Made by a program: the position numbers and the translations under genes. From positions 451,094 through 515,093 of the forward strand of contig CAWGEH010000010.1 of NCBI GenBank assembly GCA_963821505.1: 64,000 nucleotides of DNA. Direction: 5' to 3'. This stretch comes from VAZQ01 sp963821505. GTDB lineage: Bacteria > Pseudomonadota > Alphaproteobacteria > Rhizobiales > Xanthobacteraceae. Of this stretch, positions 49,694 to 58,745 are shown piece after piece. Every line of letters starts with the position of its first letter. Position 1 is the first letter of the stretch. The notes under the pieces are model-generated. The model made no database searches and was not told the origin of the DNA. It saw only the letters and a list, made by a program, of their open reading frames with translations.

Positions 49694-50395
49694 ATGGCCG
49701 TCAGAGCGCTGTTCTTTGACGTCTTCGGCACGCTGGCCGATTGGCGCAGCGGCGTCGCGCGCGAGGCCGCGATCATTCTCGAGCAGAGCGGCCACCGGCT
49801 CGACTGGCTCGCCTTTGCCGATGCCTGGCGCGACGAATACCAGCCCGCCATGGAGGAGGTGCGCGCCGGCCGTCTTGCGTTCTGCAAGCTCGACGTGCTG
49901 CACCGGCGCAATCTCGATCGCGTCCTTCCGCGGTTCGGCATTTCGCGGTTGGCGGAAGAAGCGGCGCGCGATCTCAATCTGGCCTGGCACCGGCTCGACA
50001 GCTGGCCCGACGTTGCGCCGGGCCTTGCGCGCCTCCGGCGCCAGTTCATGCTGGCACCGGTCTCCAACGGCAACATTTCGCTGATGGTCAATCTCGCGCG
50101 CCGCAACAATTTTCCCTGGGACGCGATCCTGGGCGCGGAAACCGCCGGCGACTACAAGCCCAAGCCGCGCGTCTACCTCGCCGCCTGCGAGGCCTTCGAT
50201 CTGCCGCCCGGCGACTGCATGATGGTCGCGGCACACACCAATGATCTCCTTGCTGCGGCCAAATGCGGGCTGCGCACCGCCCATATCGCGCGGCCGAACG
50301 AGCGCGGGCCGGGCACCGGCGAAGTCGCTCCGAAGGCGGCGGTCGATTTCGCCGCGAGCAGCCTGGAAGATTTGGCCAGCAAGCTCGGCGCATGA
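49694..50395 (+). CDS. Haloacid dehalogenase type II
   Basis: A 233-residue L-2-haloacid dehalogenase-like HAD enzyme. The nucleophile Asp9 is in LFFDVFGTLADWR, followed by LAPVSNGN (motif II), YKPKPRVYLAA (Lys) and MMVAAHTNDLLAA (motif III). The VAAHxxDL pattern is specific to haloacid dehalogenases, which release halide from 2-haloalkanoates, but relatives have other roles. The stop overlaps the MFS start by ATGA. Confidence 0.88.
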   Translation: MAVRALFFDVFGTLADWRSGVAREAAIILEQSGHRLDWLAFADAWRDEYQPAMEEVRAGRLAFCKLDVLHRRNLDRVLPRFGISRLAEEAARDLNLAWHRLDSWPDVAPGLARLRRQFMLAPVSNGNISLMVNLARRNNFPWDAILGAETAGDYKPKPRVYLAACEAFDLPPGDCMMVAAHTNDLLAAAKCGLRTAHIARPNERGPGTGEVAPKAAVDFAASSLEDLASKLGA

Positions 50396-51600
50396 GGTCG
50401 CGCCCGGTCGTCGTCACCGCGCTGGGCATCGCCCAGATATTGGGATGGGGAAGCTCGTTCTATTTTCCCGCCGTGCTCGCCGAGCCGATCGTCGCCGATA
50501 CCGGCTGGTCGCTGGCCTGGGTCATCGGTGGCGTGTCGATCGGTCTCCTCGTCGCCGGGCTGATTGCCCCGCGCGTGGGGTCGATCATCGATCGCAAGGG
50601 CGGCCGGCCGGTGCTTGCGGCGAGTTCGCTGCTTTACGCTGCCGGGCTCGCCGGCATCGGCCTCGCTCCGGCCCTGCCGGTCTATCTGCTGGCCTGGCTC
50701 GTGCTCGGCGCCGGCATGGGAACCGGTCTCTACGATGCGGTGTTCGCGGCCCTCGGCAAGCTCTACGGCAAGGAGGCGCGCACGCCCATCACCAACCTCA
50801 CCCTGTTCGGCGGTTTCGCCAGCACGGTGTGTTGGCCGCTGAGCGCATTCCTCGCCGAGACGGTCGGCTGGCGCGGGGCCTGCTTGGTCTATGCCGCTCT
50901 GCATCTTCTCGTGTCGCTGCCGCTGCAGATGGCGGTGATGCCGAAATTGCCGCGCGGGGCGAGCGACCGGGCCGCAGGCGCGCCCGCACTCAAGCCGAAC
51001 GGCACGCGAGCGCCCTTGCGGCAATACGCGACATTTGCGTTGCTGGCGCTGGTGCTGACGATTTCCGCCGGCATCGGATCGATCGTGGTCGTGCATCTCT
51101 TGACCTTTCTGCAGGCGAGGGGAGCCACGTTCGCCGAGGCAGTGGCGCTCGGCACACTGTTCGGTCCGGCGCAGGTCGGTGCCCGCGTCATCGAGCGCAT
51201 CTTCGGCGAGCGCTACCATCCGATCTGGACCATGGTCGCGTCCTGCGCCCTGATGGCGGGCGGACTCGCTCTTCTTCTGGCGGATTTTCCGATCCTCGCT
51301 GTCGCGGTCGTGATCTACGCGGGCGGCTACGGCATCATGTGGATCGCGCGCGGCACGCTGCCGCTGGCGCTGTTCGGTCCGGGCCGCTATGCCACTCTCA
51401 TGGGGCGGCTGGCGCTCCCCAGCCTGATCGTGCAGGCGCTCGCACCCTCGGCGGCAGCGCTGGTGATCGAATATTCCGGAGCAATCGCGACCGTCGCGAC
51501 GCTGACCGGATTCGCGGTCGCGAATGCCGCGCTGGTCGCAATTCTGTGGGTGGCGTGTCAGCGCCGGCGAGACGAGGATCGGTGTCAGTTCGAGGTCTGA
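50392..51600 (+). CDS. Major facilitator superfamily transporter
   Basis: A 402-residue protein with about 12 hydrophobic spans. Loop 2-3 contains GSIIDRKGGRPVL, the standard MFS A-motif-like element. Start at 50392 overlaps the dehalogenase stop (ATGA), so the two are translationally coupled and may share a substrate. It converges on the Bug gene. Confidence 0.88.
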   Translation: MRSRPVVVTALGIAQILGWGSSFYFPAVLAEPIVADTGWSLAWVIGGVSIGLLVAGLIAPRVGSIIDRKGGRPVLAASSLLYAAGLAGIGLAPALPVYLLAWLVLGAGMGTGLYDAVFAALGKLYGKEARTPITNLTLFGGFASTVCWPLSAFLAETVGWRGACLVYAALHLLVSLPLQMAVMPKLPRGASDRAAGAPALKPNGTRAPLRQYATFALLALVLTISAGIGSIVVVHLLTFLQARGATFAEAVALGTLFGPAQVGARVIERIFGERYHPIWTMVASCALMAGGLALLLADFPILAVAVVIYAGGYGIMWIARGTLPLALFGPGRYATLMGRLALPSLIVQALAPSAAALVIEYSGAIATVATLTGFAVANAALVAILWVACQRRRDEDRCQFEV

Positions 51601-52556
51601 ACGCCGGCTTTTTTGATCACCGTGCTCCACTTAGCGATCTCGCTGCGTACGCGCCCGGCGAACGCGTCCGGCGTGCTGCCCACGGGATCGGCGCCTTCCC
51701 GCGACATCCGCGCGCGCATCTCGGGCGTATTGACCATGCGGGCGAGCTCGCCGTTGATCTTGGCGACGACCTCCTTCGGCGTGCCGGCGGGCGCGAACAC
51801 GCCCTGCCAGGAACTGATCTCATAGCCGGGGAAGCCCTGCTCGGCGATGGTCGGCACGTCGGGAAGGTAGGGCAATCGTTTTTCCGTGGTGACGGCAAGC
51901 GCGCGCAGGGTCCCGGCCTTGATGTGTTGCAGGGCCGCGGGCACCAAGGCGAAATAGATCTTCACGTGCCCGCCGAGGAGCGAATTCATCGCCTCGGCGT
52001 TGCCTTTGTACGGCACGTGGATCAAGTCGACGCCGGCTGCCGACTTGAACATTTCGGCGGCCAGATGGGGCGACGTGCCGATGCCGGAGGAGGCATAGTC
52101 CCATCCGCCCGGCTGTGACTTGGCGAGCGCGATGAACTCCTGCAGGTTCGTCGCCGGCACCGAGGCATGCACGACCAGCATCAACGGAAGCGAAGCAAGC
52201 TCCGTGATCGGCGTGAAATCGTTGATCGGATCGTAGGGCAGCTTCTGCAGCCCGGCATTGATCGCGAAGCCGATCGTGGTGACGAGCAGCGTGTAGCCGT
52301 CCGGCGCCGCCTTGGCGACGGCGTTGGTTCCAATCGTGCTGCCGCCGCCCGGGCGATTGTTGACGACGACGGTCTGGCCCCAGCTCTCGGAGAAGCGCTG
52401 GGCGATAAGCCGGGCGATGTTGTCGGTCGTGCCGCCGGCAACGAACGGAACCACGAGCTCGATCGGCTTTGTCGGGTAATCCTGCGCCGCGGCCGGCGAC
52501 GTCGCGGCGAGCGCGATTGCGAGAATGCGGAAAGCGCGTGCGTGCAAGCCGATCAT
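51585..52556 (-). CDS. Bug-family periplasmic binding protein, second copy
   Basis: A 323-residue tripartite tricarboxylate transporter-type binding protein. The signal peptide (ILAIALAATSPAAAQ) precedes DYPTKPIELVVPFVAGGTTDNIARLIAQ, then NNRPGGGSTIGTNAVAKAAPDGYTLL and RALAVTTEKRLPYLPDVPTIAEQGFPGYE, all hallmarks. Start 52556 has GGGGAGG. The last residues overlap the MFS end by 16 bases. It probably belongs with the dioxygenase group upstream. Confidence 0.92.
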   Translation of the reverse strand: MIGLHARAFRILAIALAATSPAAAQDYPTKPIELVVPFVAGGTTDNIARLIAQRFSESWGQTVVVNNRPGGGSTIGTNAVAKAAPDGYTLLVTTIGFAINAGLQKLPYDPINDFTPITELASLPLMLVVHASVPATNLQEFIALAKSQPGGWDYASSGIGTSPHLAAEMFKSAAGVDLIHVPYKGNAEAMNSLLGGHVKIYFALVPAALQHIKAGTLRALAVTTEKRLPYLPDVPTIAEQGFPGYEISSWQGVFAPAGTPKEVVAKINGELARMVNTPEMRARMSREGADPVGSTPDAFAGRVRSEIAKWSTVIKKAGVQTSN

Positions 52557-52627
52557 CCTCCTCCCCGGCATCCGGCCGCGTCGACACGGCCGGCGGGCGT
52601 GATGCGGATCGCGGCCGCGACGCGCAC

Positions 52628-53491
52628 TCAATAAGGCCGTACCGTGCCTTTGACCGTGGTGCGCAGCATCAGCCGACGCTCGCTCGAGGGGAAATCGGTG
52701 CGCGCGTGCGAGGAGCAGCGATTGTCCCACAGCAGGAGATCGCCCACGCGCCAGACGTGCTCGTAGACGAAGTCCGGCTTCTCGGCGTGGTCGAACACCG
52801 CATCGAGCAGCGGCTCGCTCTCCTGTGCCGGCATGTCGACGACGCCGACGGTCATCAGCCGGTTGACATAGACCGCCTTGCGGCCGGTGTCCTCGTGGGT
52901 GCGGAACACCGGATGGATGCATTCGGCGAAAGCCGCGGTGCCGCGGTCGTCGCCTCGCTGCGTCGATCCGTAATTGTAGTGGTGCATGGCTTTGCGGCCC
53001 TCGAGCCGGCCGCGGATCGCCGGGTCGAGCGTGTCGTAGGCGGCGTAGCCGCTGGCAAACAGCGTGTTGCCGCCGGCGGAGGGAATCTCCACGGAGTAGA
53101 GCAAGGTCGCCTTGCTCGGCACCTCGGCGTGGATCATGTCGTGGTGGAACATCATCTCGCCGTCGGGCAGCGCGCCGATCGGCTCGCCGTTCTCGCGGAT
53201 GTTGGAGATCAGCATGATGCCTGGCAGCAGGCTCGAATAGCCTTTGGGGAAATATTTCGCCGGCCGGGATATCTCACCGAGCTCGCCGAAGTAGCCGGTG
53301 ACGCGGATCAGATCCTCCTGCGACAGGTTCTGGCCGGGAAAGACGATGACGAGATGATCGAGCCAGGCCTGGTAGATGGCGCCGACGGTCTCGTCATCGG
53401 GCCGCTCACGCAGATCCAGTCCGCGAATTTCGGCCCCGATGTGCCTGGTCAGGGGAACGACGTCGAACCTCGCGCGAGTCATCACGCCCAT
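52628..53491 (-). CDS. TauD/TfdA family 2-oxoglutarate-dependent dioxygenase
   Basis: A 287-residue Fe(II)/2-oxoglutarate oxygenase. Iron ligands are in MMFHHDMIHAEVP (HxD) and LLLWDNRCSSHARTDF (distal His); Arg of FPSSERRLMLRTTVKG binds 2-oxoglutarate. TauD/TfdA members cleave taurine or aryloxyacetates by hydroxylation. The start at 53491 has GGAGGAAG. It follows the DUF6295 gene by 37 bases. The substrate is not decided by sequence. Confidence 0.9.
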   Translation of the reverse strand: MGVMTRARFDVVPLTRHIGAEIRGLDLRERPDDETVGAIYQAWLDHLVIVFPGQNLSQEDLIRVTGYFGELGEISRPAKYFPKGYSSLLPGIMLISNIRENGEPIGALPDGEMMFHHDMIHAEVPSKATLLYSVEIPSAGGNTLFASGYAAYDTLDPAIRGRLEGRKAMHHYNYGSTQRGDDRGTAAFAECIHPVFRTHEDTGRKAVYVNRLMTVGVVDMPAQESEPLLDAVFDHAEKPDFVYEHVWRVGDLLLWDNRCSSHARTDFPSSERRLMLRTTVKGTVRPY

Positions 53492-53528
53492 GGCTTCCTC
53501 CGCGGTTCGGGCTCCGGAGCCGAGAATC

Positions 53529-53828
53529 TCATTCCGCCGCGGCGGGCGCGGCCGCATGGTGAGCTGCCTTGCCGTGCTCGATCTCGCCGCTCGCCAAGGC
53601 CGCGAGGATCGACCGAACCAGCGCGCGCGCGGATTCCGCGCTCAATTCGACCGCCACACGCTCGCGCCCGCCCTCGGCCGCGTTGATGAAGTCGATGCCG
53701 AGCGCGTGGTCGAGCGGCGCATGAAAGGGATGGTCGTAATAGACATTGGCGGTATCGACCCGCATCCAGCCGCTCGGCCCCTTGGCGCTGCCCAGGAGCT
53801 TGGCCTTCTCGACGATGTAGGAGCACAT
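53529..53828 (-). CDS. DUF6295-like small protein
   Basis: A 99-residue protein: MCSYIVEKAKLLGSAKGPSGWMRVDTANVYYDHPFHAPLDHALGIDFIN... The conserved N-terminus and HPFHAP/GIDFIN motifs resemble what I recall as DUF6295; role unknown. It sits 20 bases from the dienelactone hydrolase-like gene, whose partner it often is. Ala/His-rich tail. Confidence 0.7.
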   Translation of the reverse strand: MCSYIVEKAKLLGSAKGPSGWMRVDTANVYYDHPFHAPLDHALGIDFINAAEGGRERVAVELSAESARALVRSILAALASGEIEHGKAAHHAAAPAAAE

Positions 53829-53848
53829 GCTGCTTGCCTCCGTTGCTG

Positions 53849-54619
53849 TCAGGCCGCGCGGGCGGCGGCCGCCGCGGCGAGATGTTGGTGGAAGAACCCA
53901 AAGACCTTGCTCCAGCCGTCGAGCGCCTGCTCCGGCCGATAGGCGGTGCGCGCAGCGTTGAAAAAGGCGTGCCCTGCGCCGTCGTAACGATGGAACACGT
54001 AGCTCTTGCCGAGCTTCTTGAGCATGGCTTCGGTGCGGTTCACCTGATCGCGGTTTGGATTCGCGTCATCATTGCCAAACAGGCCGAGCAGCGGACAGCG
54101 CATCTTTTCCGTGAGCTCGATGGGCGCGACCGGCCGCTTGGCATTGAGCTGCTTCACGTCGTCGACGATGACGTTGCCGCCCCAGCAGTCGACCGCGGCA
54201 TCGATGCCGTCGAGCGAACAGGCGGCGAGATAGGTGTGGCGTCCGCCCGAGCAGAATCCGATCACGCCGACTTTGCCGTTGGCGTAGGGCTGGGCGCGCA
54301 GGAATTGCATGCAGCCCGCGACGTCACCCATCACCTGCTCGTCGGCGACCCCGCCGGCCGCGCGCACGCGGGCGCCCACGTCGTCGGGGCTGCCGGGGCC
54401 TTCGCGGAAATAAAGGTGGGGAGAGATGGTCGCCAATCCATGATGGGCGAGCTTGCGGGTCGCCTCTTTGATCCACTCGTCCCAGCCGGGCATGTGATGG
54501 ATCAACACCACGCCGGGCCACGGCCCGCCGCCGAGCGGGCGCGCGTAATAGGCTTCGCCGATGTCGCCCTTGTGACCGCGAAAGGCGACCGTCTCCGCAA
54601 GCATACCTTCATACGTCAT
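53849..54619 (-). CDS. Dienelactone hydrolase family protein
   Basis: A 256-residue alpha/beta hydrolase. The nucleophile Cys is in VIGFCSGGRH, Asp in LFGNDDANP and His in DGAGHAFF, the Cys-Asp-His triad of dienelactone hydrolases that open lactone rings in (chloro)aromatic catabolism, though many relatives act on other esters. It starts the leftward unit with DUF6295, dioxygenase and Bug genes. Confidence 0.9.
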   Translation of the reverse strand: MTYEGMLAETVAFRGHKGDIGEAYYARPLGGGPWPGVVLIHHMPGWDEWIKEATRKLAHHGLATISPHLYFREGPGSPDDVGARVRAAGGVADEQVMGDVAGCMQFLRAQPYANGKVGVIGFCSGGRHTYLAACSLDGIDAAVDCWGGNVIVDDVKQLNAKRPVAPIELTEKMRCPLLGLFGNDDANPNRDQVNRTEAMLKKLGKSYVFHRYDGAGHAFFNAARTAYRPEQALDGWSKVFGFFHQHLAAAAAARAA

Positions 54620-54764
54620 GCTGTTCTCACCCCGATGTCATGGCGCGACGGCGGCGCGATTATATACACCGCTCGCCGAATTCGTCGCGCGAAAATGCGG
54701 CCGGCCACGCGGGGGTGTCGACCGTCGTCCGGAACTGGAGCGAGGCCAAGGAGCGAACGCCCGC

Positions 54765-55136
54765 TCAGTCGGGACACCGGTGGAGCACGGCCTTGTAGGT
54801 CTGGTCCTGATCGGAAAAGTCGATGGTGTTGTCGTCGCGCAGCGTGAAATTGACGTCGCCCAGCATCTGGCTCCCGCCGGGACCCTTGCATTCGACATGG
54901 ACCGCGAACGTGGCGCCCTGACGCTTCTTGCTCAGGATGGTGCAGAGCCCGAACACCGAATCGATGTCGCGCGGCGTGATTTTCACTCGTGAAACACCGC
55001 CGTCCGAGCTGTCGCCCTTGCAGGCCTGATTTTCCGTGTAGGTGCCGACGAGCGGGAAGTCCTCCTCACCGAGCACCGGCGTTGCGAGCGTTGCAAGCGC
55101 GACAATGCCTAATACTCTGGCTGCGACCGCGATCAC
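54765..55136 (-). CDS. Small secreted protein, unknown
   Basis: About 123 residues. GTG start (55136) with GGAGGGGTC upstream; signal peptide VAARVLGIVALATLATPVLG-EEDF. The mature region has GTYTENQACKGDSSDGG, ILSKKRQGATFAVHVECKGPG and VLHRCPD, with four cysteines. The longer frame to 55379 lacks a good start. No family identified. Confidence 0.55.
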   Translation of the reverse strand: MIAVAARVLGIVALATLATPVLGEEDFPLVGTYTENQACKGDSSDGGVSRVKITPRDIDSVFGLCTILSKKRQGATFAVHVECKGPGGSQMLGDVNFTLRDDNTIDFSDQDQTYKAVLHRCPD

Positions 55137-55391
55137 CCTTGACCCCTCCGCGCGAAAAGGTCCCACATGCGCGCGCAGAATGTAAAGAATGTGGCGCACG
55201 CGGCCAATGACCAATTCCATTATCGCCGCGGCACCCGGTCGCGCTTTCGCCCGCACGCCGATCTCGTGGCTTGCCCGCCGCCGGCGAGCTAAAGTGCGCA
55301 AGTCGGCTTCCTCCGACACGTTCGGCGGGCTGGCGGACGCGGTCGGGGTCCAGCAACCATCGCAAGCATCAGCGGGCAAGCATCAGCGGCA

Positions 55392-56483
55392 ATGAGCGCA
55401 CCGACGTCCGATCTGGTTTCCATTCCCGTCGTGGATGTCCGTAACGGCGGACCCGTCCGCCGCGCGCTCGACGCGCGCGCCCGGGCGCGCGCCTTGCGGG
55501 ACGATTGTCTGACCTGGCTGCCGTGGCCCGCGCGAATGCTGCTTCCCGCCATGGATGCTCTCACGCGCCGGTGGCTGCGGCGCTCGCAGTCGTCGTACGT
55601 GGCGGAGGTCGAAGCGATCGCGGCGGCGCTCGGCTTTCCCGGTATCTGGTTTCTCAACGGCTCGTACCAATGGGGCTGCACCGCGGCTGCCCGCGACGAG
55701 GACGGCGTGCCGTGGCTCGCGCGCACGCTCGATTGGCCGTTCCCGGGGCTCGGCCGCCATCTCGAGCTTGCGCGCATGCGCGGCCCGGCCGGCGAGTTCA
55801 TCAGCGTGACCTGGCCCGGCTATGCGGGCACGCTGACCGCGTCGGCGCCGGGACGTTTCGCGGCCGGCATCAACCAGGCGCCGCTCTGGCGCCGTACCCG
55901 CAAGCCGTGGCTGCGGCCATACGACCTCGCGATGAACGCGCTGCAGACTTGGCCGCTTCGTTTTCGGCCGCCCGACCACCTGCTGCGCGAAGTGTTCGAG
56001 ACCTGCCGCCATTTCGGCGAGGCCAGGCGCCGGCTCGAGACGGTGCCGATCGCGCGTCCGGCCATATTTACCCTCGTCGGATGCGAGCGCGGCGAGCGCT
56101 GCGTCATCGAGCGGACGGAGGAAGGTTTCGCCAGTCGGGGCGAGGACACGGCGACGGCGAACGATTGGCTGCACGGCATCCGCTCCTGGGAGGCGCGGGT
56201 TTCTCCCACGGCGCTGTTGACCAGATCCTCCGAAGAGGCTGCCGCGCGCAACCGCGCCCGCCGCGACGCATTGGTGGCCTGGCCGGGGTCGTTCGCCCGC
56301 GGCAATTTCGCCTGGGTGATCCCGCCCGTGCTCAATCCGTTCACCCGCCTTGCCGTGGAGATGTGTCCGGCAAACGGAGCGTTGCGTGCGGTCGGCTATG
56401 AGCCGGAGCAGGGCGATGCGCCGGCGCGACCGGCGACGCAGGTTTGCGAACTGGCCGCAGCCGTCACCCGCCTCGCCGTGTGA
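55392..56483 (+). CDS. Ntn-hydrolase family protein (acyltransferase/amidase-like)
   Basis: A 363-residue protein. The key segment WGCTAAARDEDGVPWLARTLDWPFPG resembles the N-terminal nucleophile Cys region of the choloylglycine hydrolase/acyl-CoA:6-aminopenicillanate acyltransferase superfamily, here after a ~95-residue prefix that may be removed by self-processing. GFASRGEDTATANDWLHG and RRDALVAWPGSF follow. The substrate is unknown. Confidence 0.65.
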   Translation: MSAPTSDLVSIPVVDVRNGGPVRRALDARARARALRDDCLTWLPWPARMLLPAMDALTRRWLRRSQSSYVAEVEAIAAALGFPGIWFLNGSYQWGCTAAARDEDGVPWLARTLDWPFPGLGRHLELARMRGPAGEFISVTWPGYAGTLTASAPGRFAAGINQAPLWRRTRKPWLRPYDLAMNALQTWPLRFRPPDHLLREVFETCRHFGEARRRLETVPIARPAIFTLVGCERGERCVIERTEEGFASRGEDTATANDWLHGIRSWEARVSPTALLTRSSEEAAARNRARRDALVAWPGSFARGNFAWVIPPVLNPFTRLAVEMCPANGALRAVGYEPEQGDAPARPATQVCELAAAVTRLAV

Positions 56484-56631
56484 CGCGGCGGCCATCACCG
56501 TCGGCGGCCGCTGGCGGTGCGGCGCTCCCGCCGGTCCCGGGGGCCGCGCGCGAAATATTTTCGACACCTTTCTTGCTTTCAATGCCAGGGGCTGGATCCG
56601 GTTGGCGGACGGGCACGATGGGGGAAGGGCC

Positions 56632-56961
56632 ATGCGCGCGTTGGTGTTGCGTCTTGCGAGCGTCGCCGCGTTGACCGCGGGGATGACGTTGGCGAGCGGG
56701 TGGGTCGAAGCGATGCCGCTGGCGGCACCCGAAGCGATGCAGGCCGACCGGCTTGCGGCCGCCGAGCCGGCCCAGTTCATCTATCTCGGCCGCCCGTATT
56801 GCTGGTACCCCTATGGATGGGCGGGGGCGGGGTGGTATTGGTGCGGCTACGGCACGCGCGCCGGCTTCGGTTGGGGCGGAGCCCATGGATGGAACGGCTG
56901 GGTGGTGCCGAGAAGCTACCGGGCCGCGGGCATCATGCCGGGCTACCGCTTCCGCCGTTAG
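56632..56961 (+). CDS. Small secreted Gly/Trp/Tyr-rich protein, unknown
   Basis: A 109-residue protein. Signal peptide about 1-27 (LRLASVAALTAGMTLASGWVEA). The mature half reads YLGRPYCWYPYGWAGAGWYWCGYGTRAGFGWGG, rich in Trp, Gly and Tyr with two cysteines. GGGGAAGGG lies upstream. Such proteins recur in Bradyrhizobium-type genomes. Its stop is the TAG of the following repeat. Confidence 0.65.
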   Translation: MRALVLRLASVAALTAGMTLASGWVEAMPLAAPEAMQADRLAAAEPAQFIYLGRPYCWYPYGWAGAGWYWCGYGTRAGFGWGGAHGWNGWVVPRSYRAAGIMPGYRFRR

Positions 56962-57031
56962 AGCGAAACCGCTTCGCATTAAATCGCGATTTCGCTCATT
57001 TGTTTGGCGGCATGATCTAATCCGAAAAGTG
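56959..57031. repeat. Palindromic repeat (GAGCGAAA type)
   Basis: TAGAGCGAAACCG..., CGATTTCGCTC form a stem; the tail has TAATCCGAAAAGTGCG. TAG at the start is the stop codon of the preceding gene. Related to the elements at 44711 and 58153. Confidence 0.7.
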
Positions 57032-57128
57032 CGCGGGGCGATGGCGAACGGCCGCACACCCGTTTGCCACACCTTGCAGCAGACGCGCCGGATCGAGGGG
57101 CCGAGGGCCGGCGCAGCCGACGCGGTCC

Positions 57129-58064
57129 CTACGATTGTCCGGGTGTCTGTGGTCCAGATGTCCGTTGTTCAGGTGTCCGTGGGTCCTCGCCGGCGAAAAG
57201 AGCGGCCGGAAACTGCGCCGCATAATGTCGTCGCGTCGGCGGACGTGGAGATGCCTGGCGAGGTTCCAGGCCTGGCTCGACCACCTTGCGGTAGAGATGC
57301 CAGGTCGAATGCCCGAGTATCGGCACCACGACGGCCAGGCCGAAGAAGAGCGGCAAAGAGCCGATCACCAAAAGCGCGGCCACAATCAATCCCCACGCCG
57401 CCATGGTCACCGGGTTGGCAGCGACCGCCCGGACCGAGGTCAGCGCCGCCTCCACGGCGCCCACGTCGCGGTCGAGCAGCAACGGGAATGAGATGACGCT
57501 GATGCTCAACACTGCCGCGGCGAACAGGAACCCGACCAGATTGCCGACGACGATGAGCATCCAGCCGGCGGGCGTGGTGAGGACTTGATGGATGAAATCC
57601 GGAATCGAGGCCGCCGGCTGGTAGCCGAAATTGGCGATGTAGATCGCCTGCGCGACGGCGATCCAGATCGCGAAGATGACCACCAGCAGCAGACCAAGCG
57701 CTGCGATCGCACCGCGCGACGGCGAGTGCAGCACGTCGAAGGCGTCTTGCCACGAAATGTCGAGACCCTGCTCGCGCCGCCGGCTCAGTTCATAAAAGCC
57801 GATGGCTGCAAAAGGGCCGACGAGCGCGAAGCCCGCGGCGAGCGGAAACAAGAGCGGCAAGACCTCGTAGCCCAGGATCAATCGCGCCAGGATCAGGCCG
57901 ACGATGGGATAGATCAGGCAGAGGAACACCGCGTGCGTCGGCATGGCCGAAAAATCGGCGATGCCCCGTGCCAGGGCGTCCTTGAGGTCCGCCAGCGCGA
58001 TGGTGCGGACCACCGGGCGGGCGCGGATCGACTCCGCTCCCATGAGTACGTGCAGCTGCGCCAT
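57129..58064 (-). CDS. DUF2189 family inner-membrane protein
   Basis: A 311-residue protein with about six hydrophobic spans. It has the family region VRTIALADLKDALARGIADFSAMPTHAVFLCLIYPIVGLILA and VGPFAAIGFYELSRRREQGLDISW. Function unknown. The C-terminal ~50 residues are Pro/Arg-rich and polar. The start has GGGAGG upstream. Confidence 0.85.
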   Translation of the reverse strand: MAQLHVLMGAESIRARPVVRTIALADLKDALARGIADFSAMPTHAVFLCLIYPIVGLILARLILGYEVLPLLFPLAAGFALVGPFAAIGFYELSRRREQGLDISWQDAFDVLHSPSRGAIAALGLLLVVIFAIWIAVAQAIYIANFGYQPAASIPDFIHQVLTTPAGWMLIVVGNLVGFLFAAAVLSISVISFPLLLDRDVGAVEAALTSVRAVAANPVTMAAWGLIVAALLVIGSLPLFFGLAVVVPILGHSTWHLYRKVVEPGLEPRQASPRPPTRRHYAAQFPAALFAGEDPRTPEQRTSGPQTPGQS

Positions 58065-58152
58065 GAGTCGTACCTCCCGTAGACCAGGGGGCCGCAGCGC
58101 AGGGTGCCGTCTTGGCCATCGGTCACGCCATGCCGCGACCTTGGAACCACAT

Positions 58153-58258
58153 CCCGGAGCGAAATCGCCTCACTTTAAATCGCGATTTCGCTCCACCGCA
58201 TTTTGTTGCTCGCATGACCTTGTCCGAAAAGTCTGCAACTTTTCGGGATCACGCTCTC
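58153..58258. repeat. Palindromic repeat (GAGCGAAA type), longer form
   Basis: GGAGCGAAATCG...CGATTTCGCTCC is the first stem; the second is GTCCGAAAAGTCTGCAACTTTTCGG, as at 43030. About 105 bases. Confidence 0.7.
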
Positions 58259-58428
58259 GGCGGAAATTCGTTCGGCGCGATGCTCATGGGGCCAAGCCCG
58301 GTATCGAGCCGTCCGCCAGTCGGCTTCATCGAGGCCGACGCCGAGTATGATACAGGAATGACCGATCGACAAACCAGCAGCGCCATGGCGTAGTGCCGCA
58401 AACGTGATCCTGCTGACGGAGGTTCCCG

Positions 58429-58674
58429 ATGCCGCGCGAGATCATTCGTCGAGCGGAAGCCATTCCCGCCGCCAGCCTGATCGCGCTGGCGCTCGGCGCC
58501 GCCGCCTTCGGCGCGCTCGCGGTCGGCGCCATCGCTGTCGGCGCGCTGGCGATCGGCCGGCTCTCGGTCGGCCGCGTGGCGGTCAAGAAGGCGCGCTTTC
58601 AAACACTCGACGTCGACGAATTGACGGTACGCAAGTTACGCGTGCTCGAACGCGAGGAACCGCCGCACGCTTGA
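58429..58674 (+). CDS. Small protein with hexapeptide-like repeats, unknown
   Basis: An 81-residue protein. The middle has GALAVGAIAVGALAIGRLSVGRVAV, a run of GxLxIG-type units, followed by FQTLDVDELTVRKLRVLERE. This could form a short solenoid or a membrane segment. GGAGG at about 8-12 bases before the ATG. Function unknown. Confidence 0.5.
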   Translation: MPREIIRRAEAIPAASLIALALGAAAFGALAVGAIAVGALAIGRLSVGRVAVKKARFQTLDVDELTVRKLRVLEREEPPHA

Positions 58675-58745
58675 AATCCGAAAGCGCATTATGCGTCGCC
58701 GGGATCGACCACCGATTGCGGTCCCGTCAATGCAACCCACTTTCC

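Noticed and set aside
50173..51630. Minus-strand open frame of 485 residues opposite the MFS gene
   Set aside because: Antisense, polar and repetitive; the MFS gene on the other strand has family motifs.
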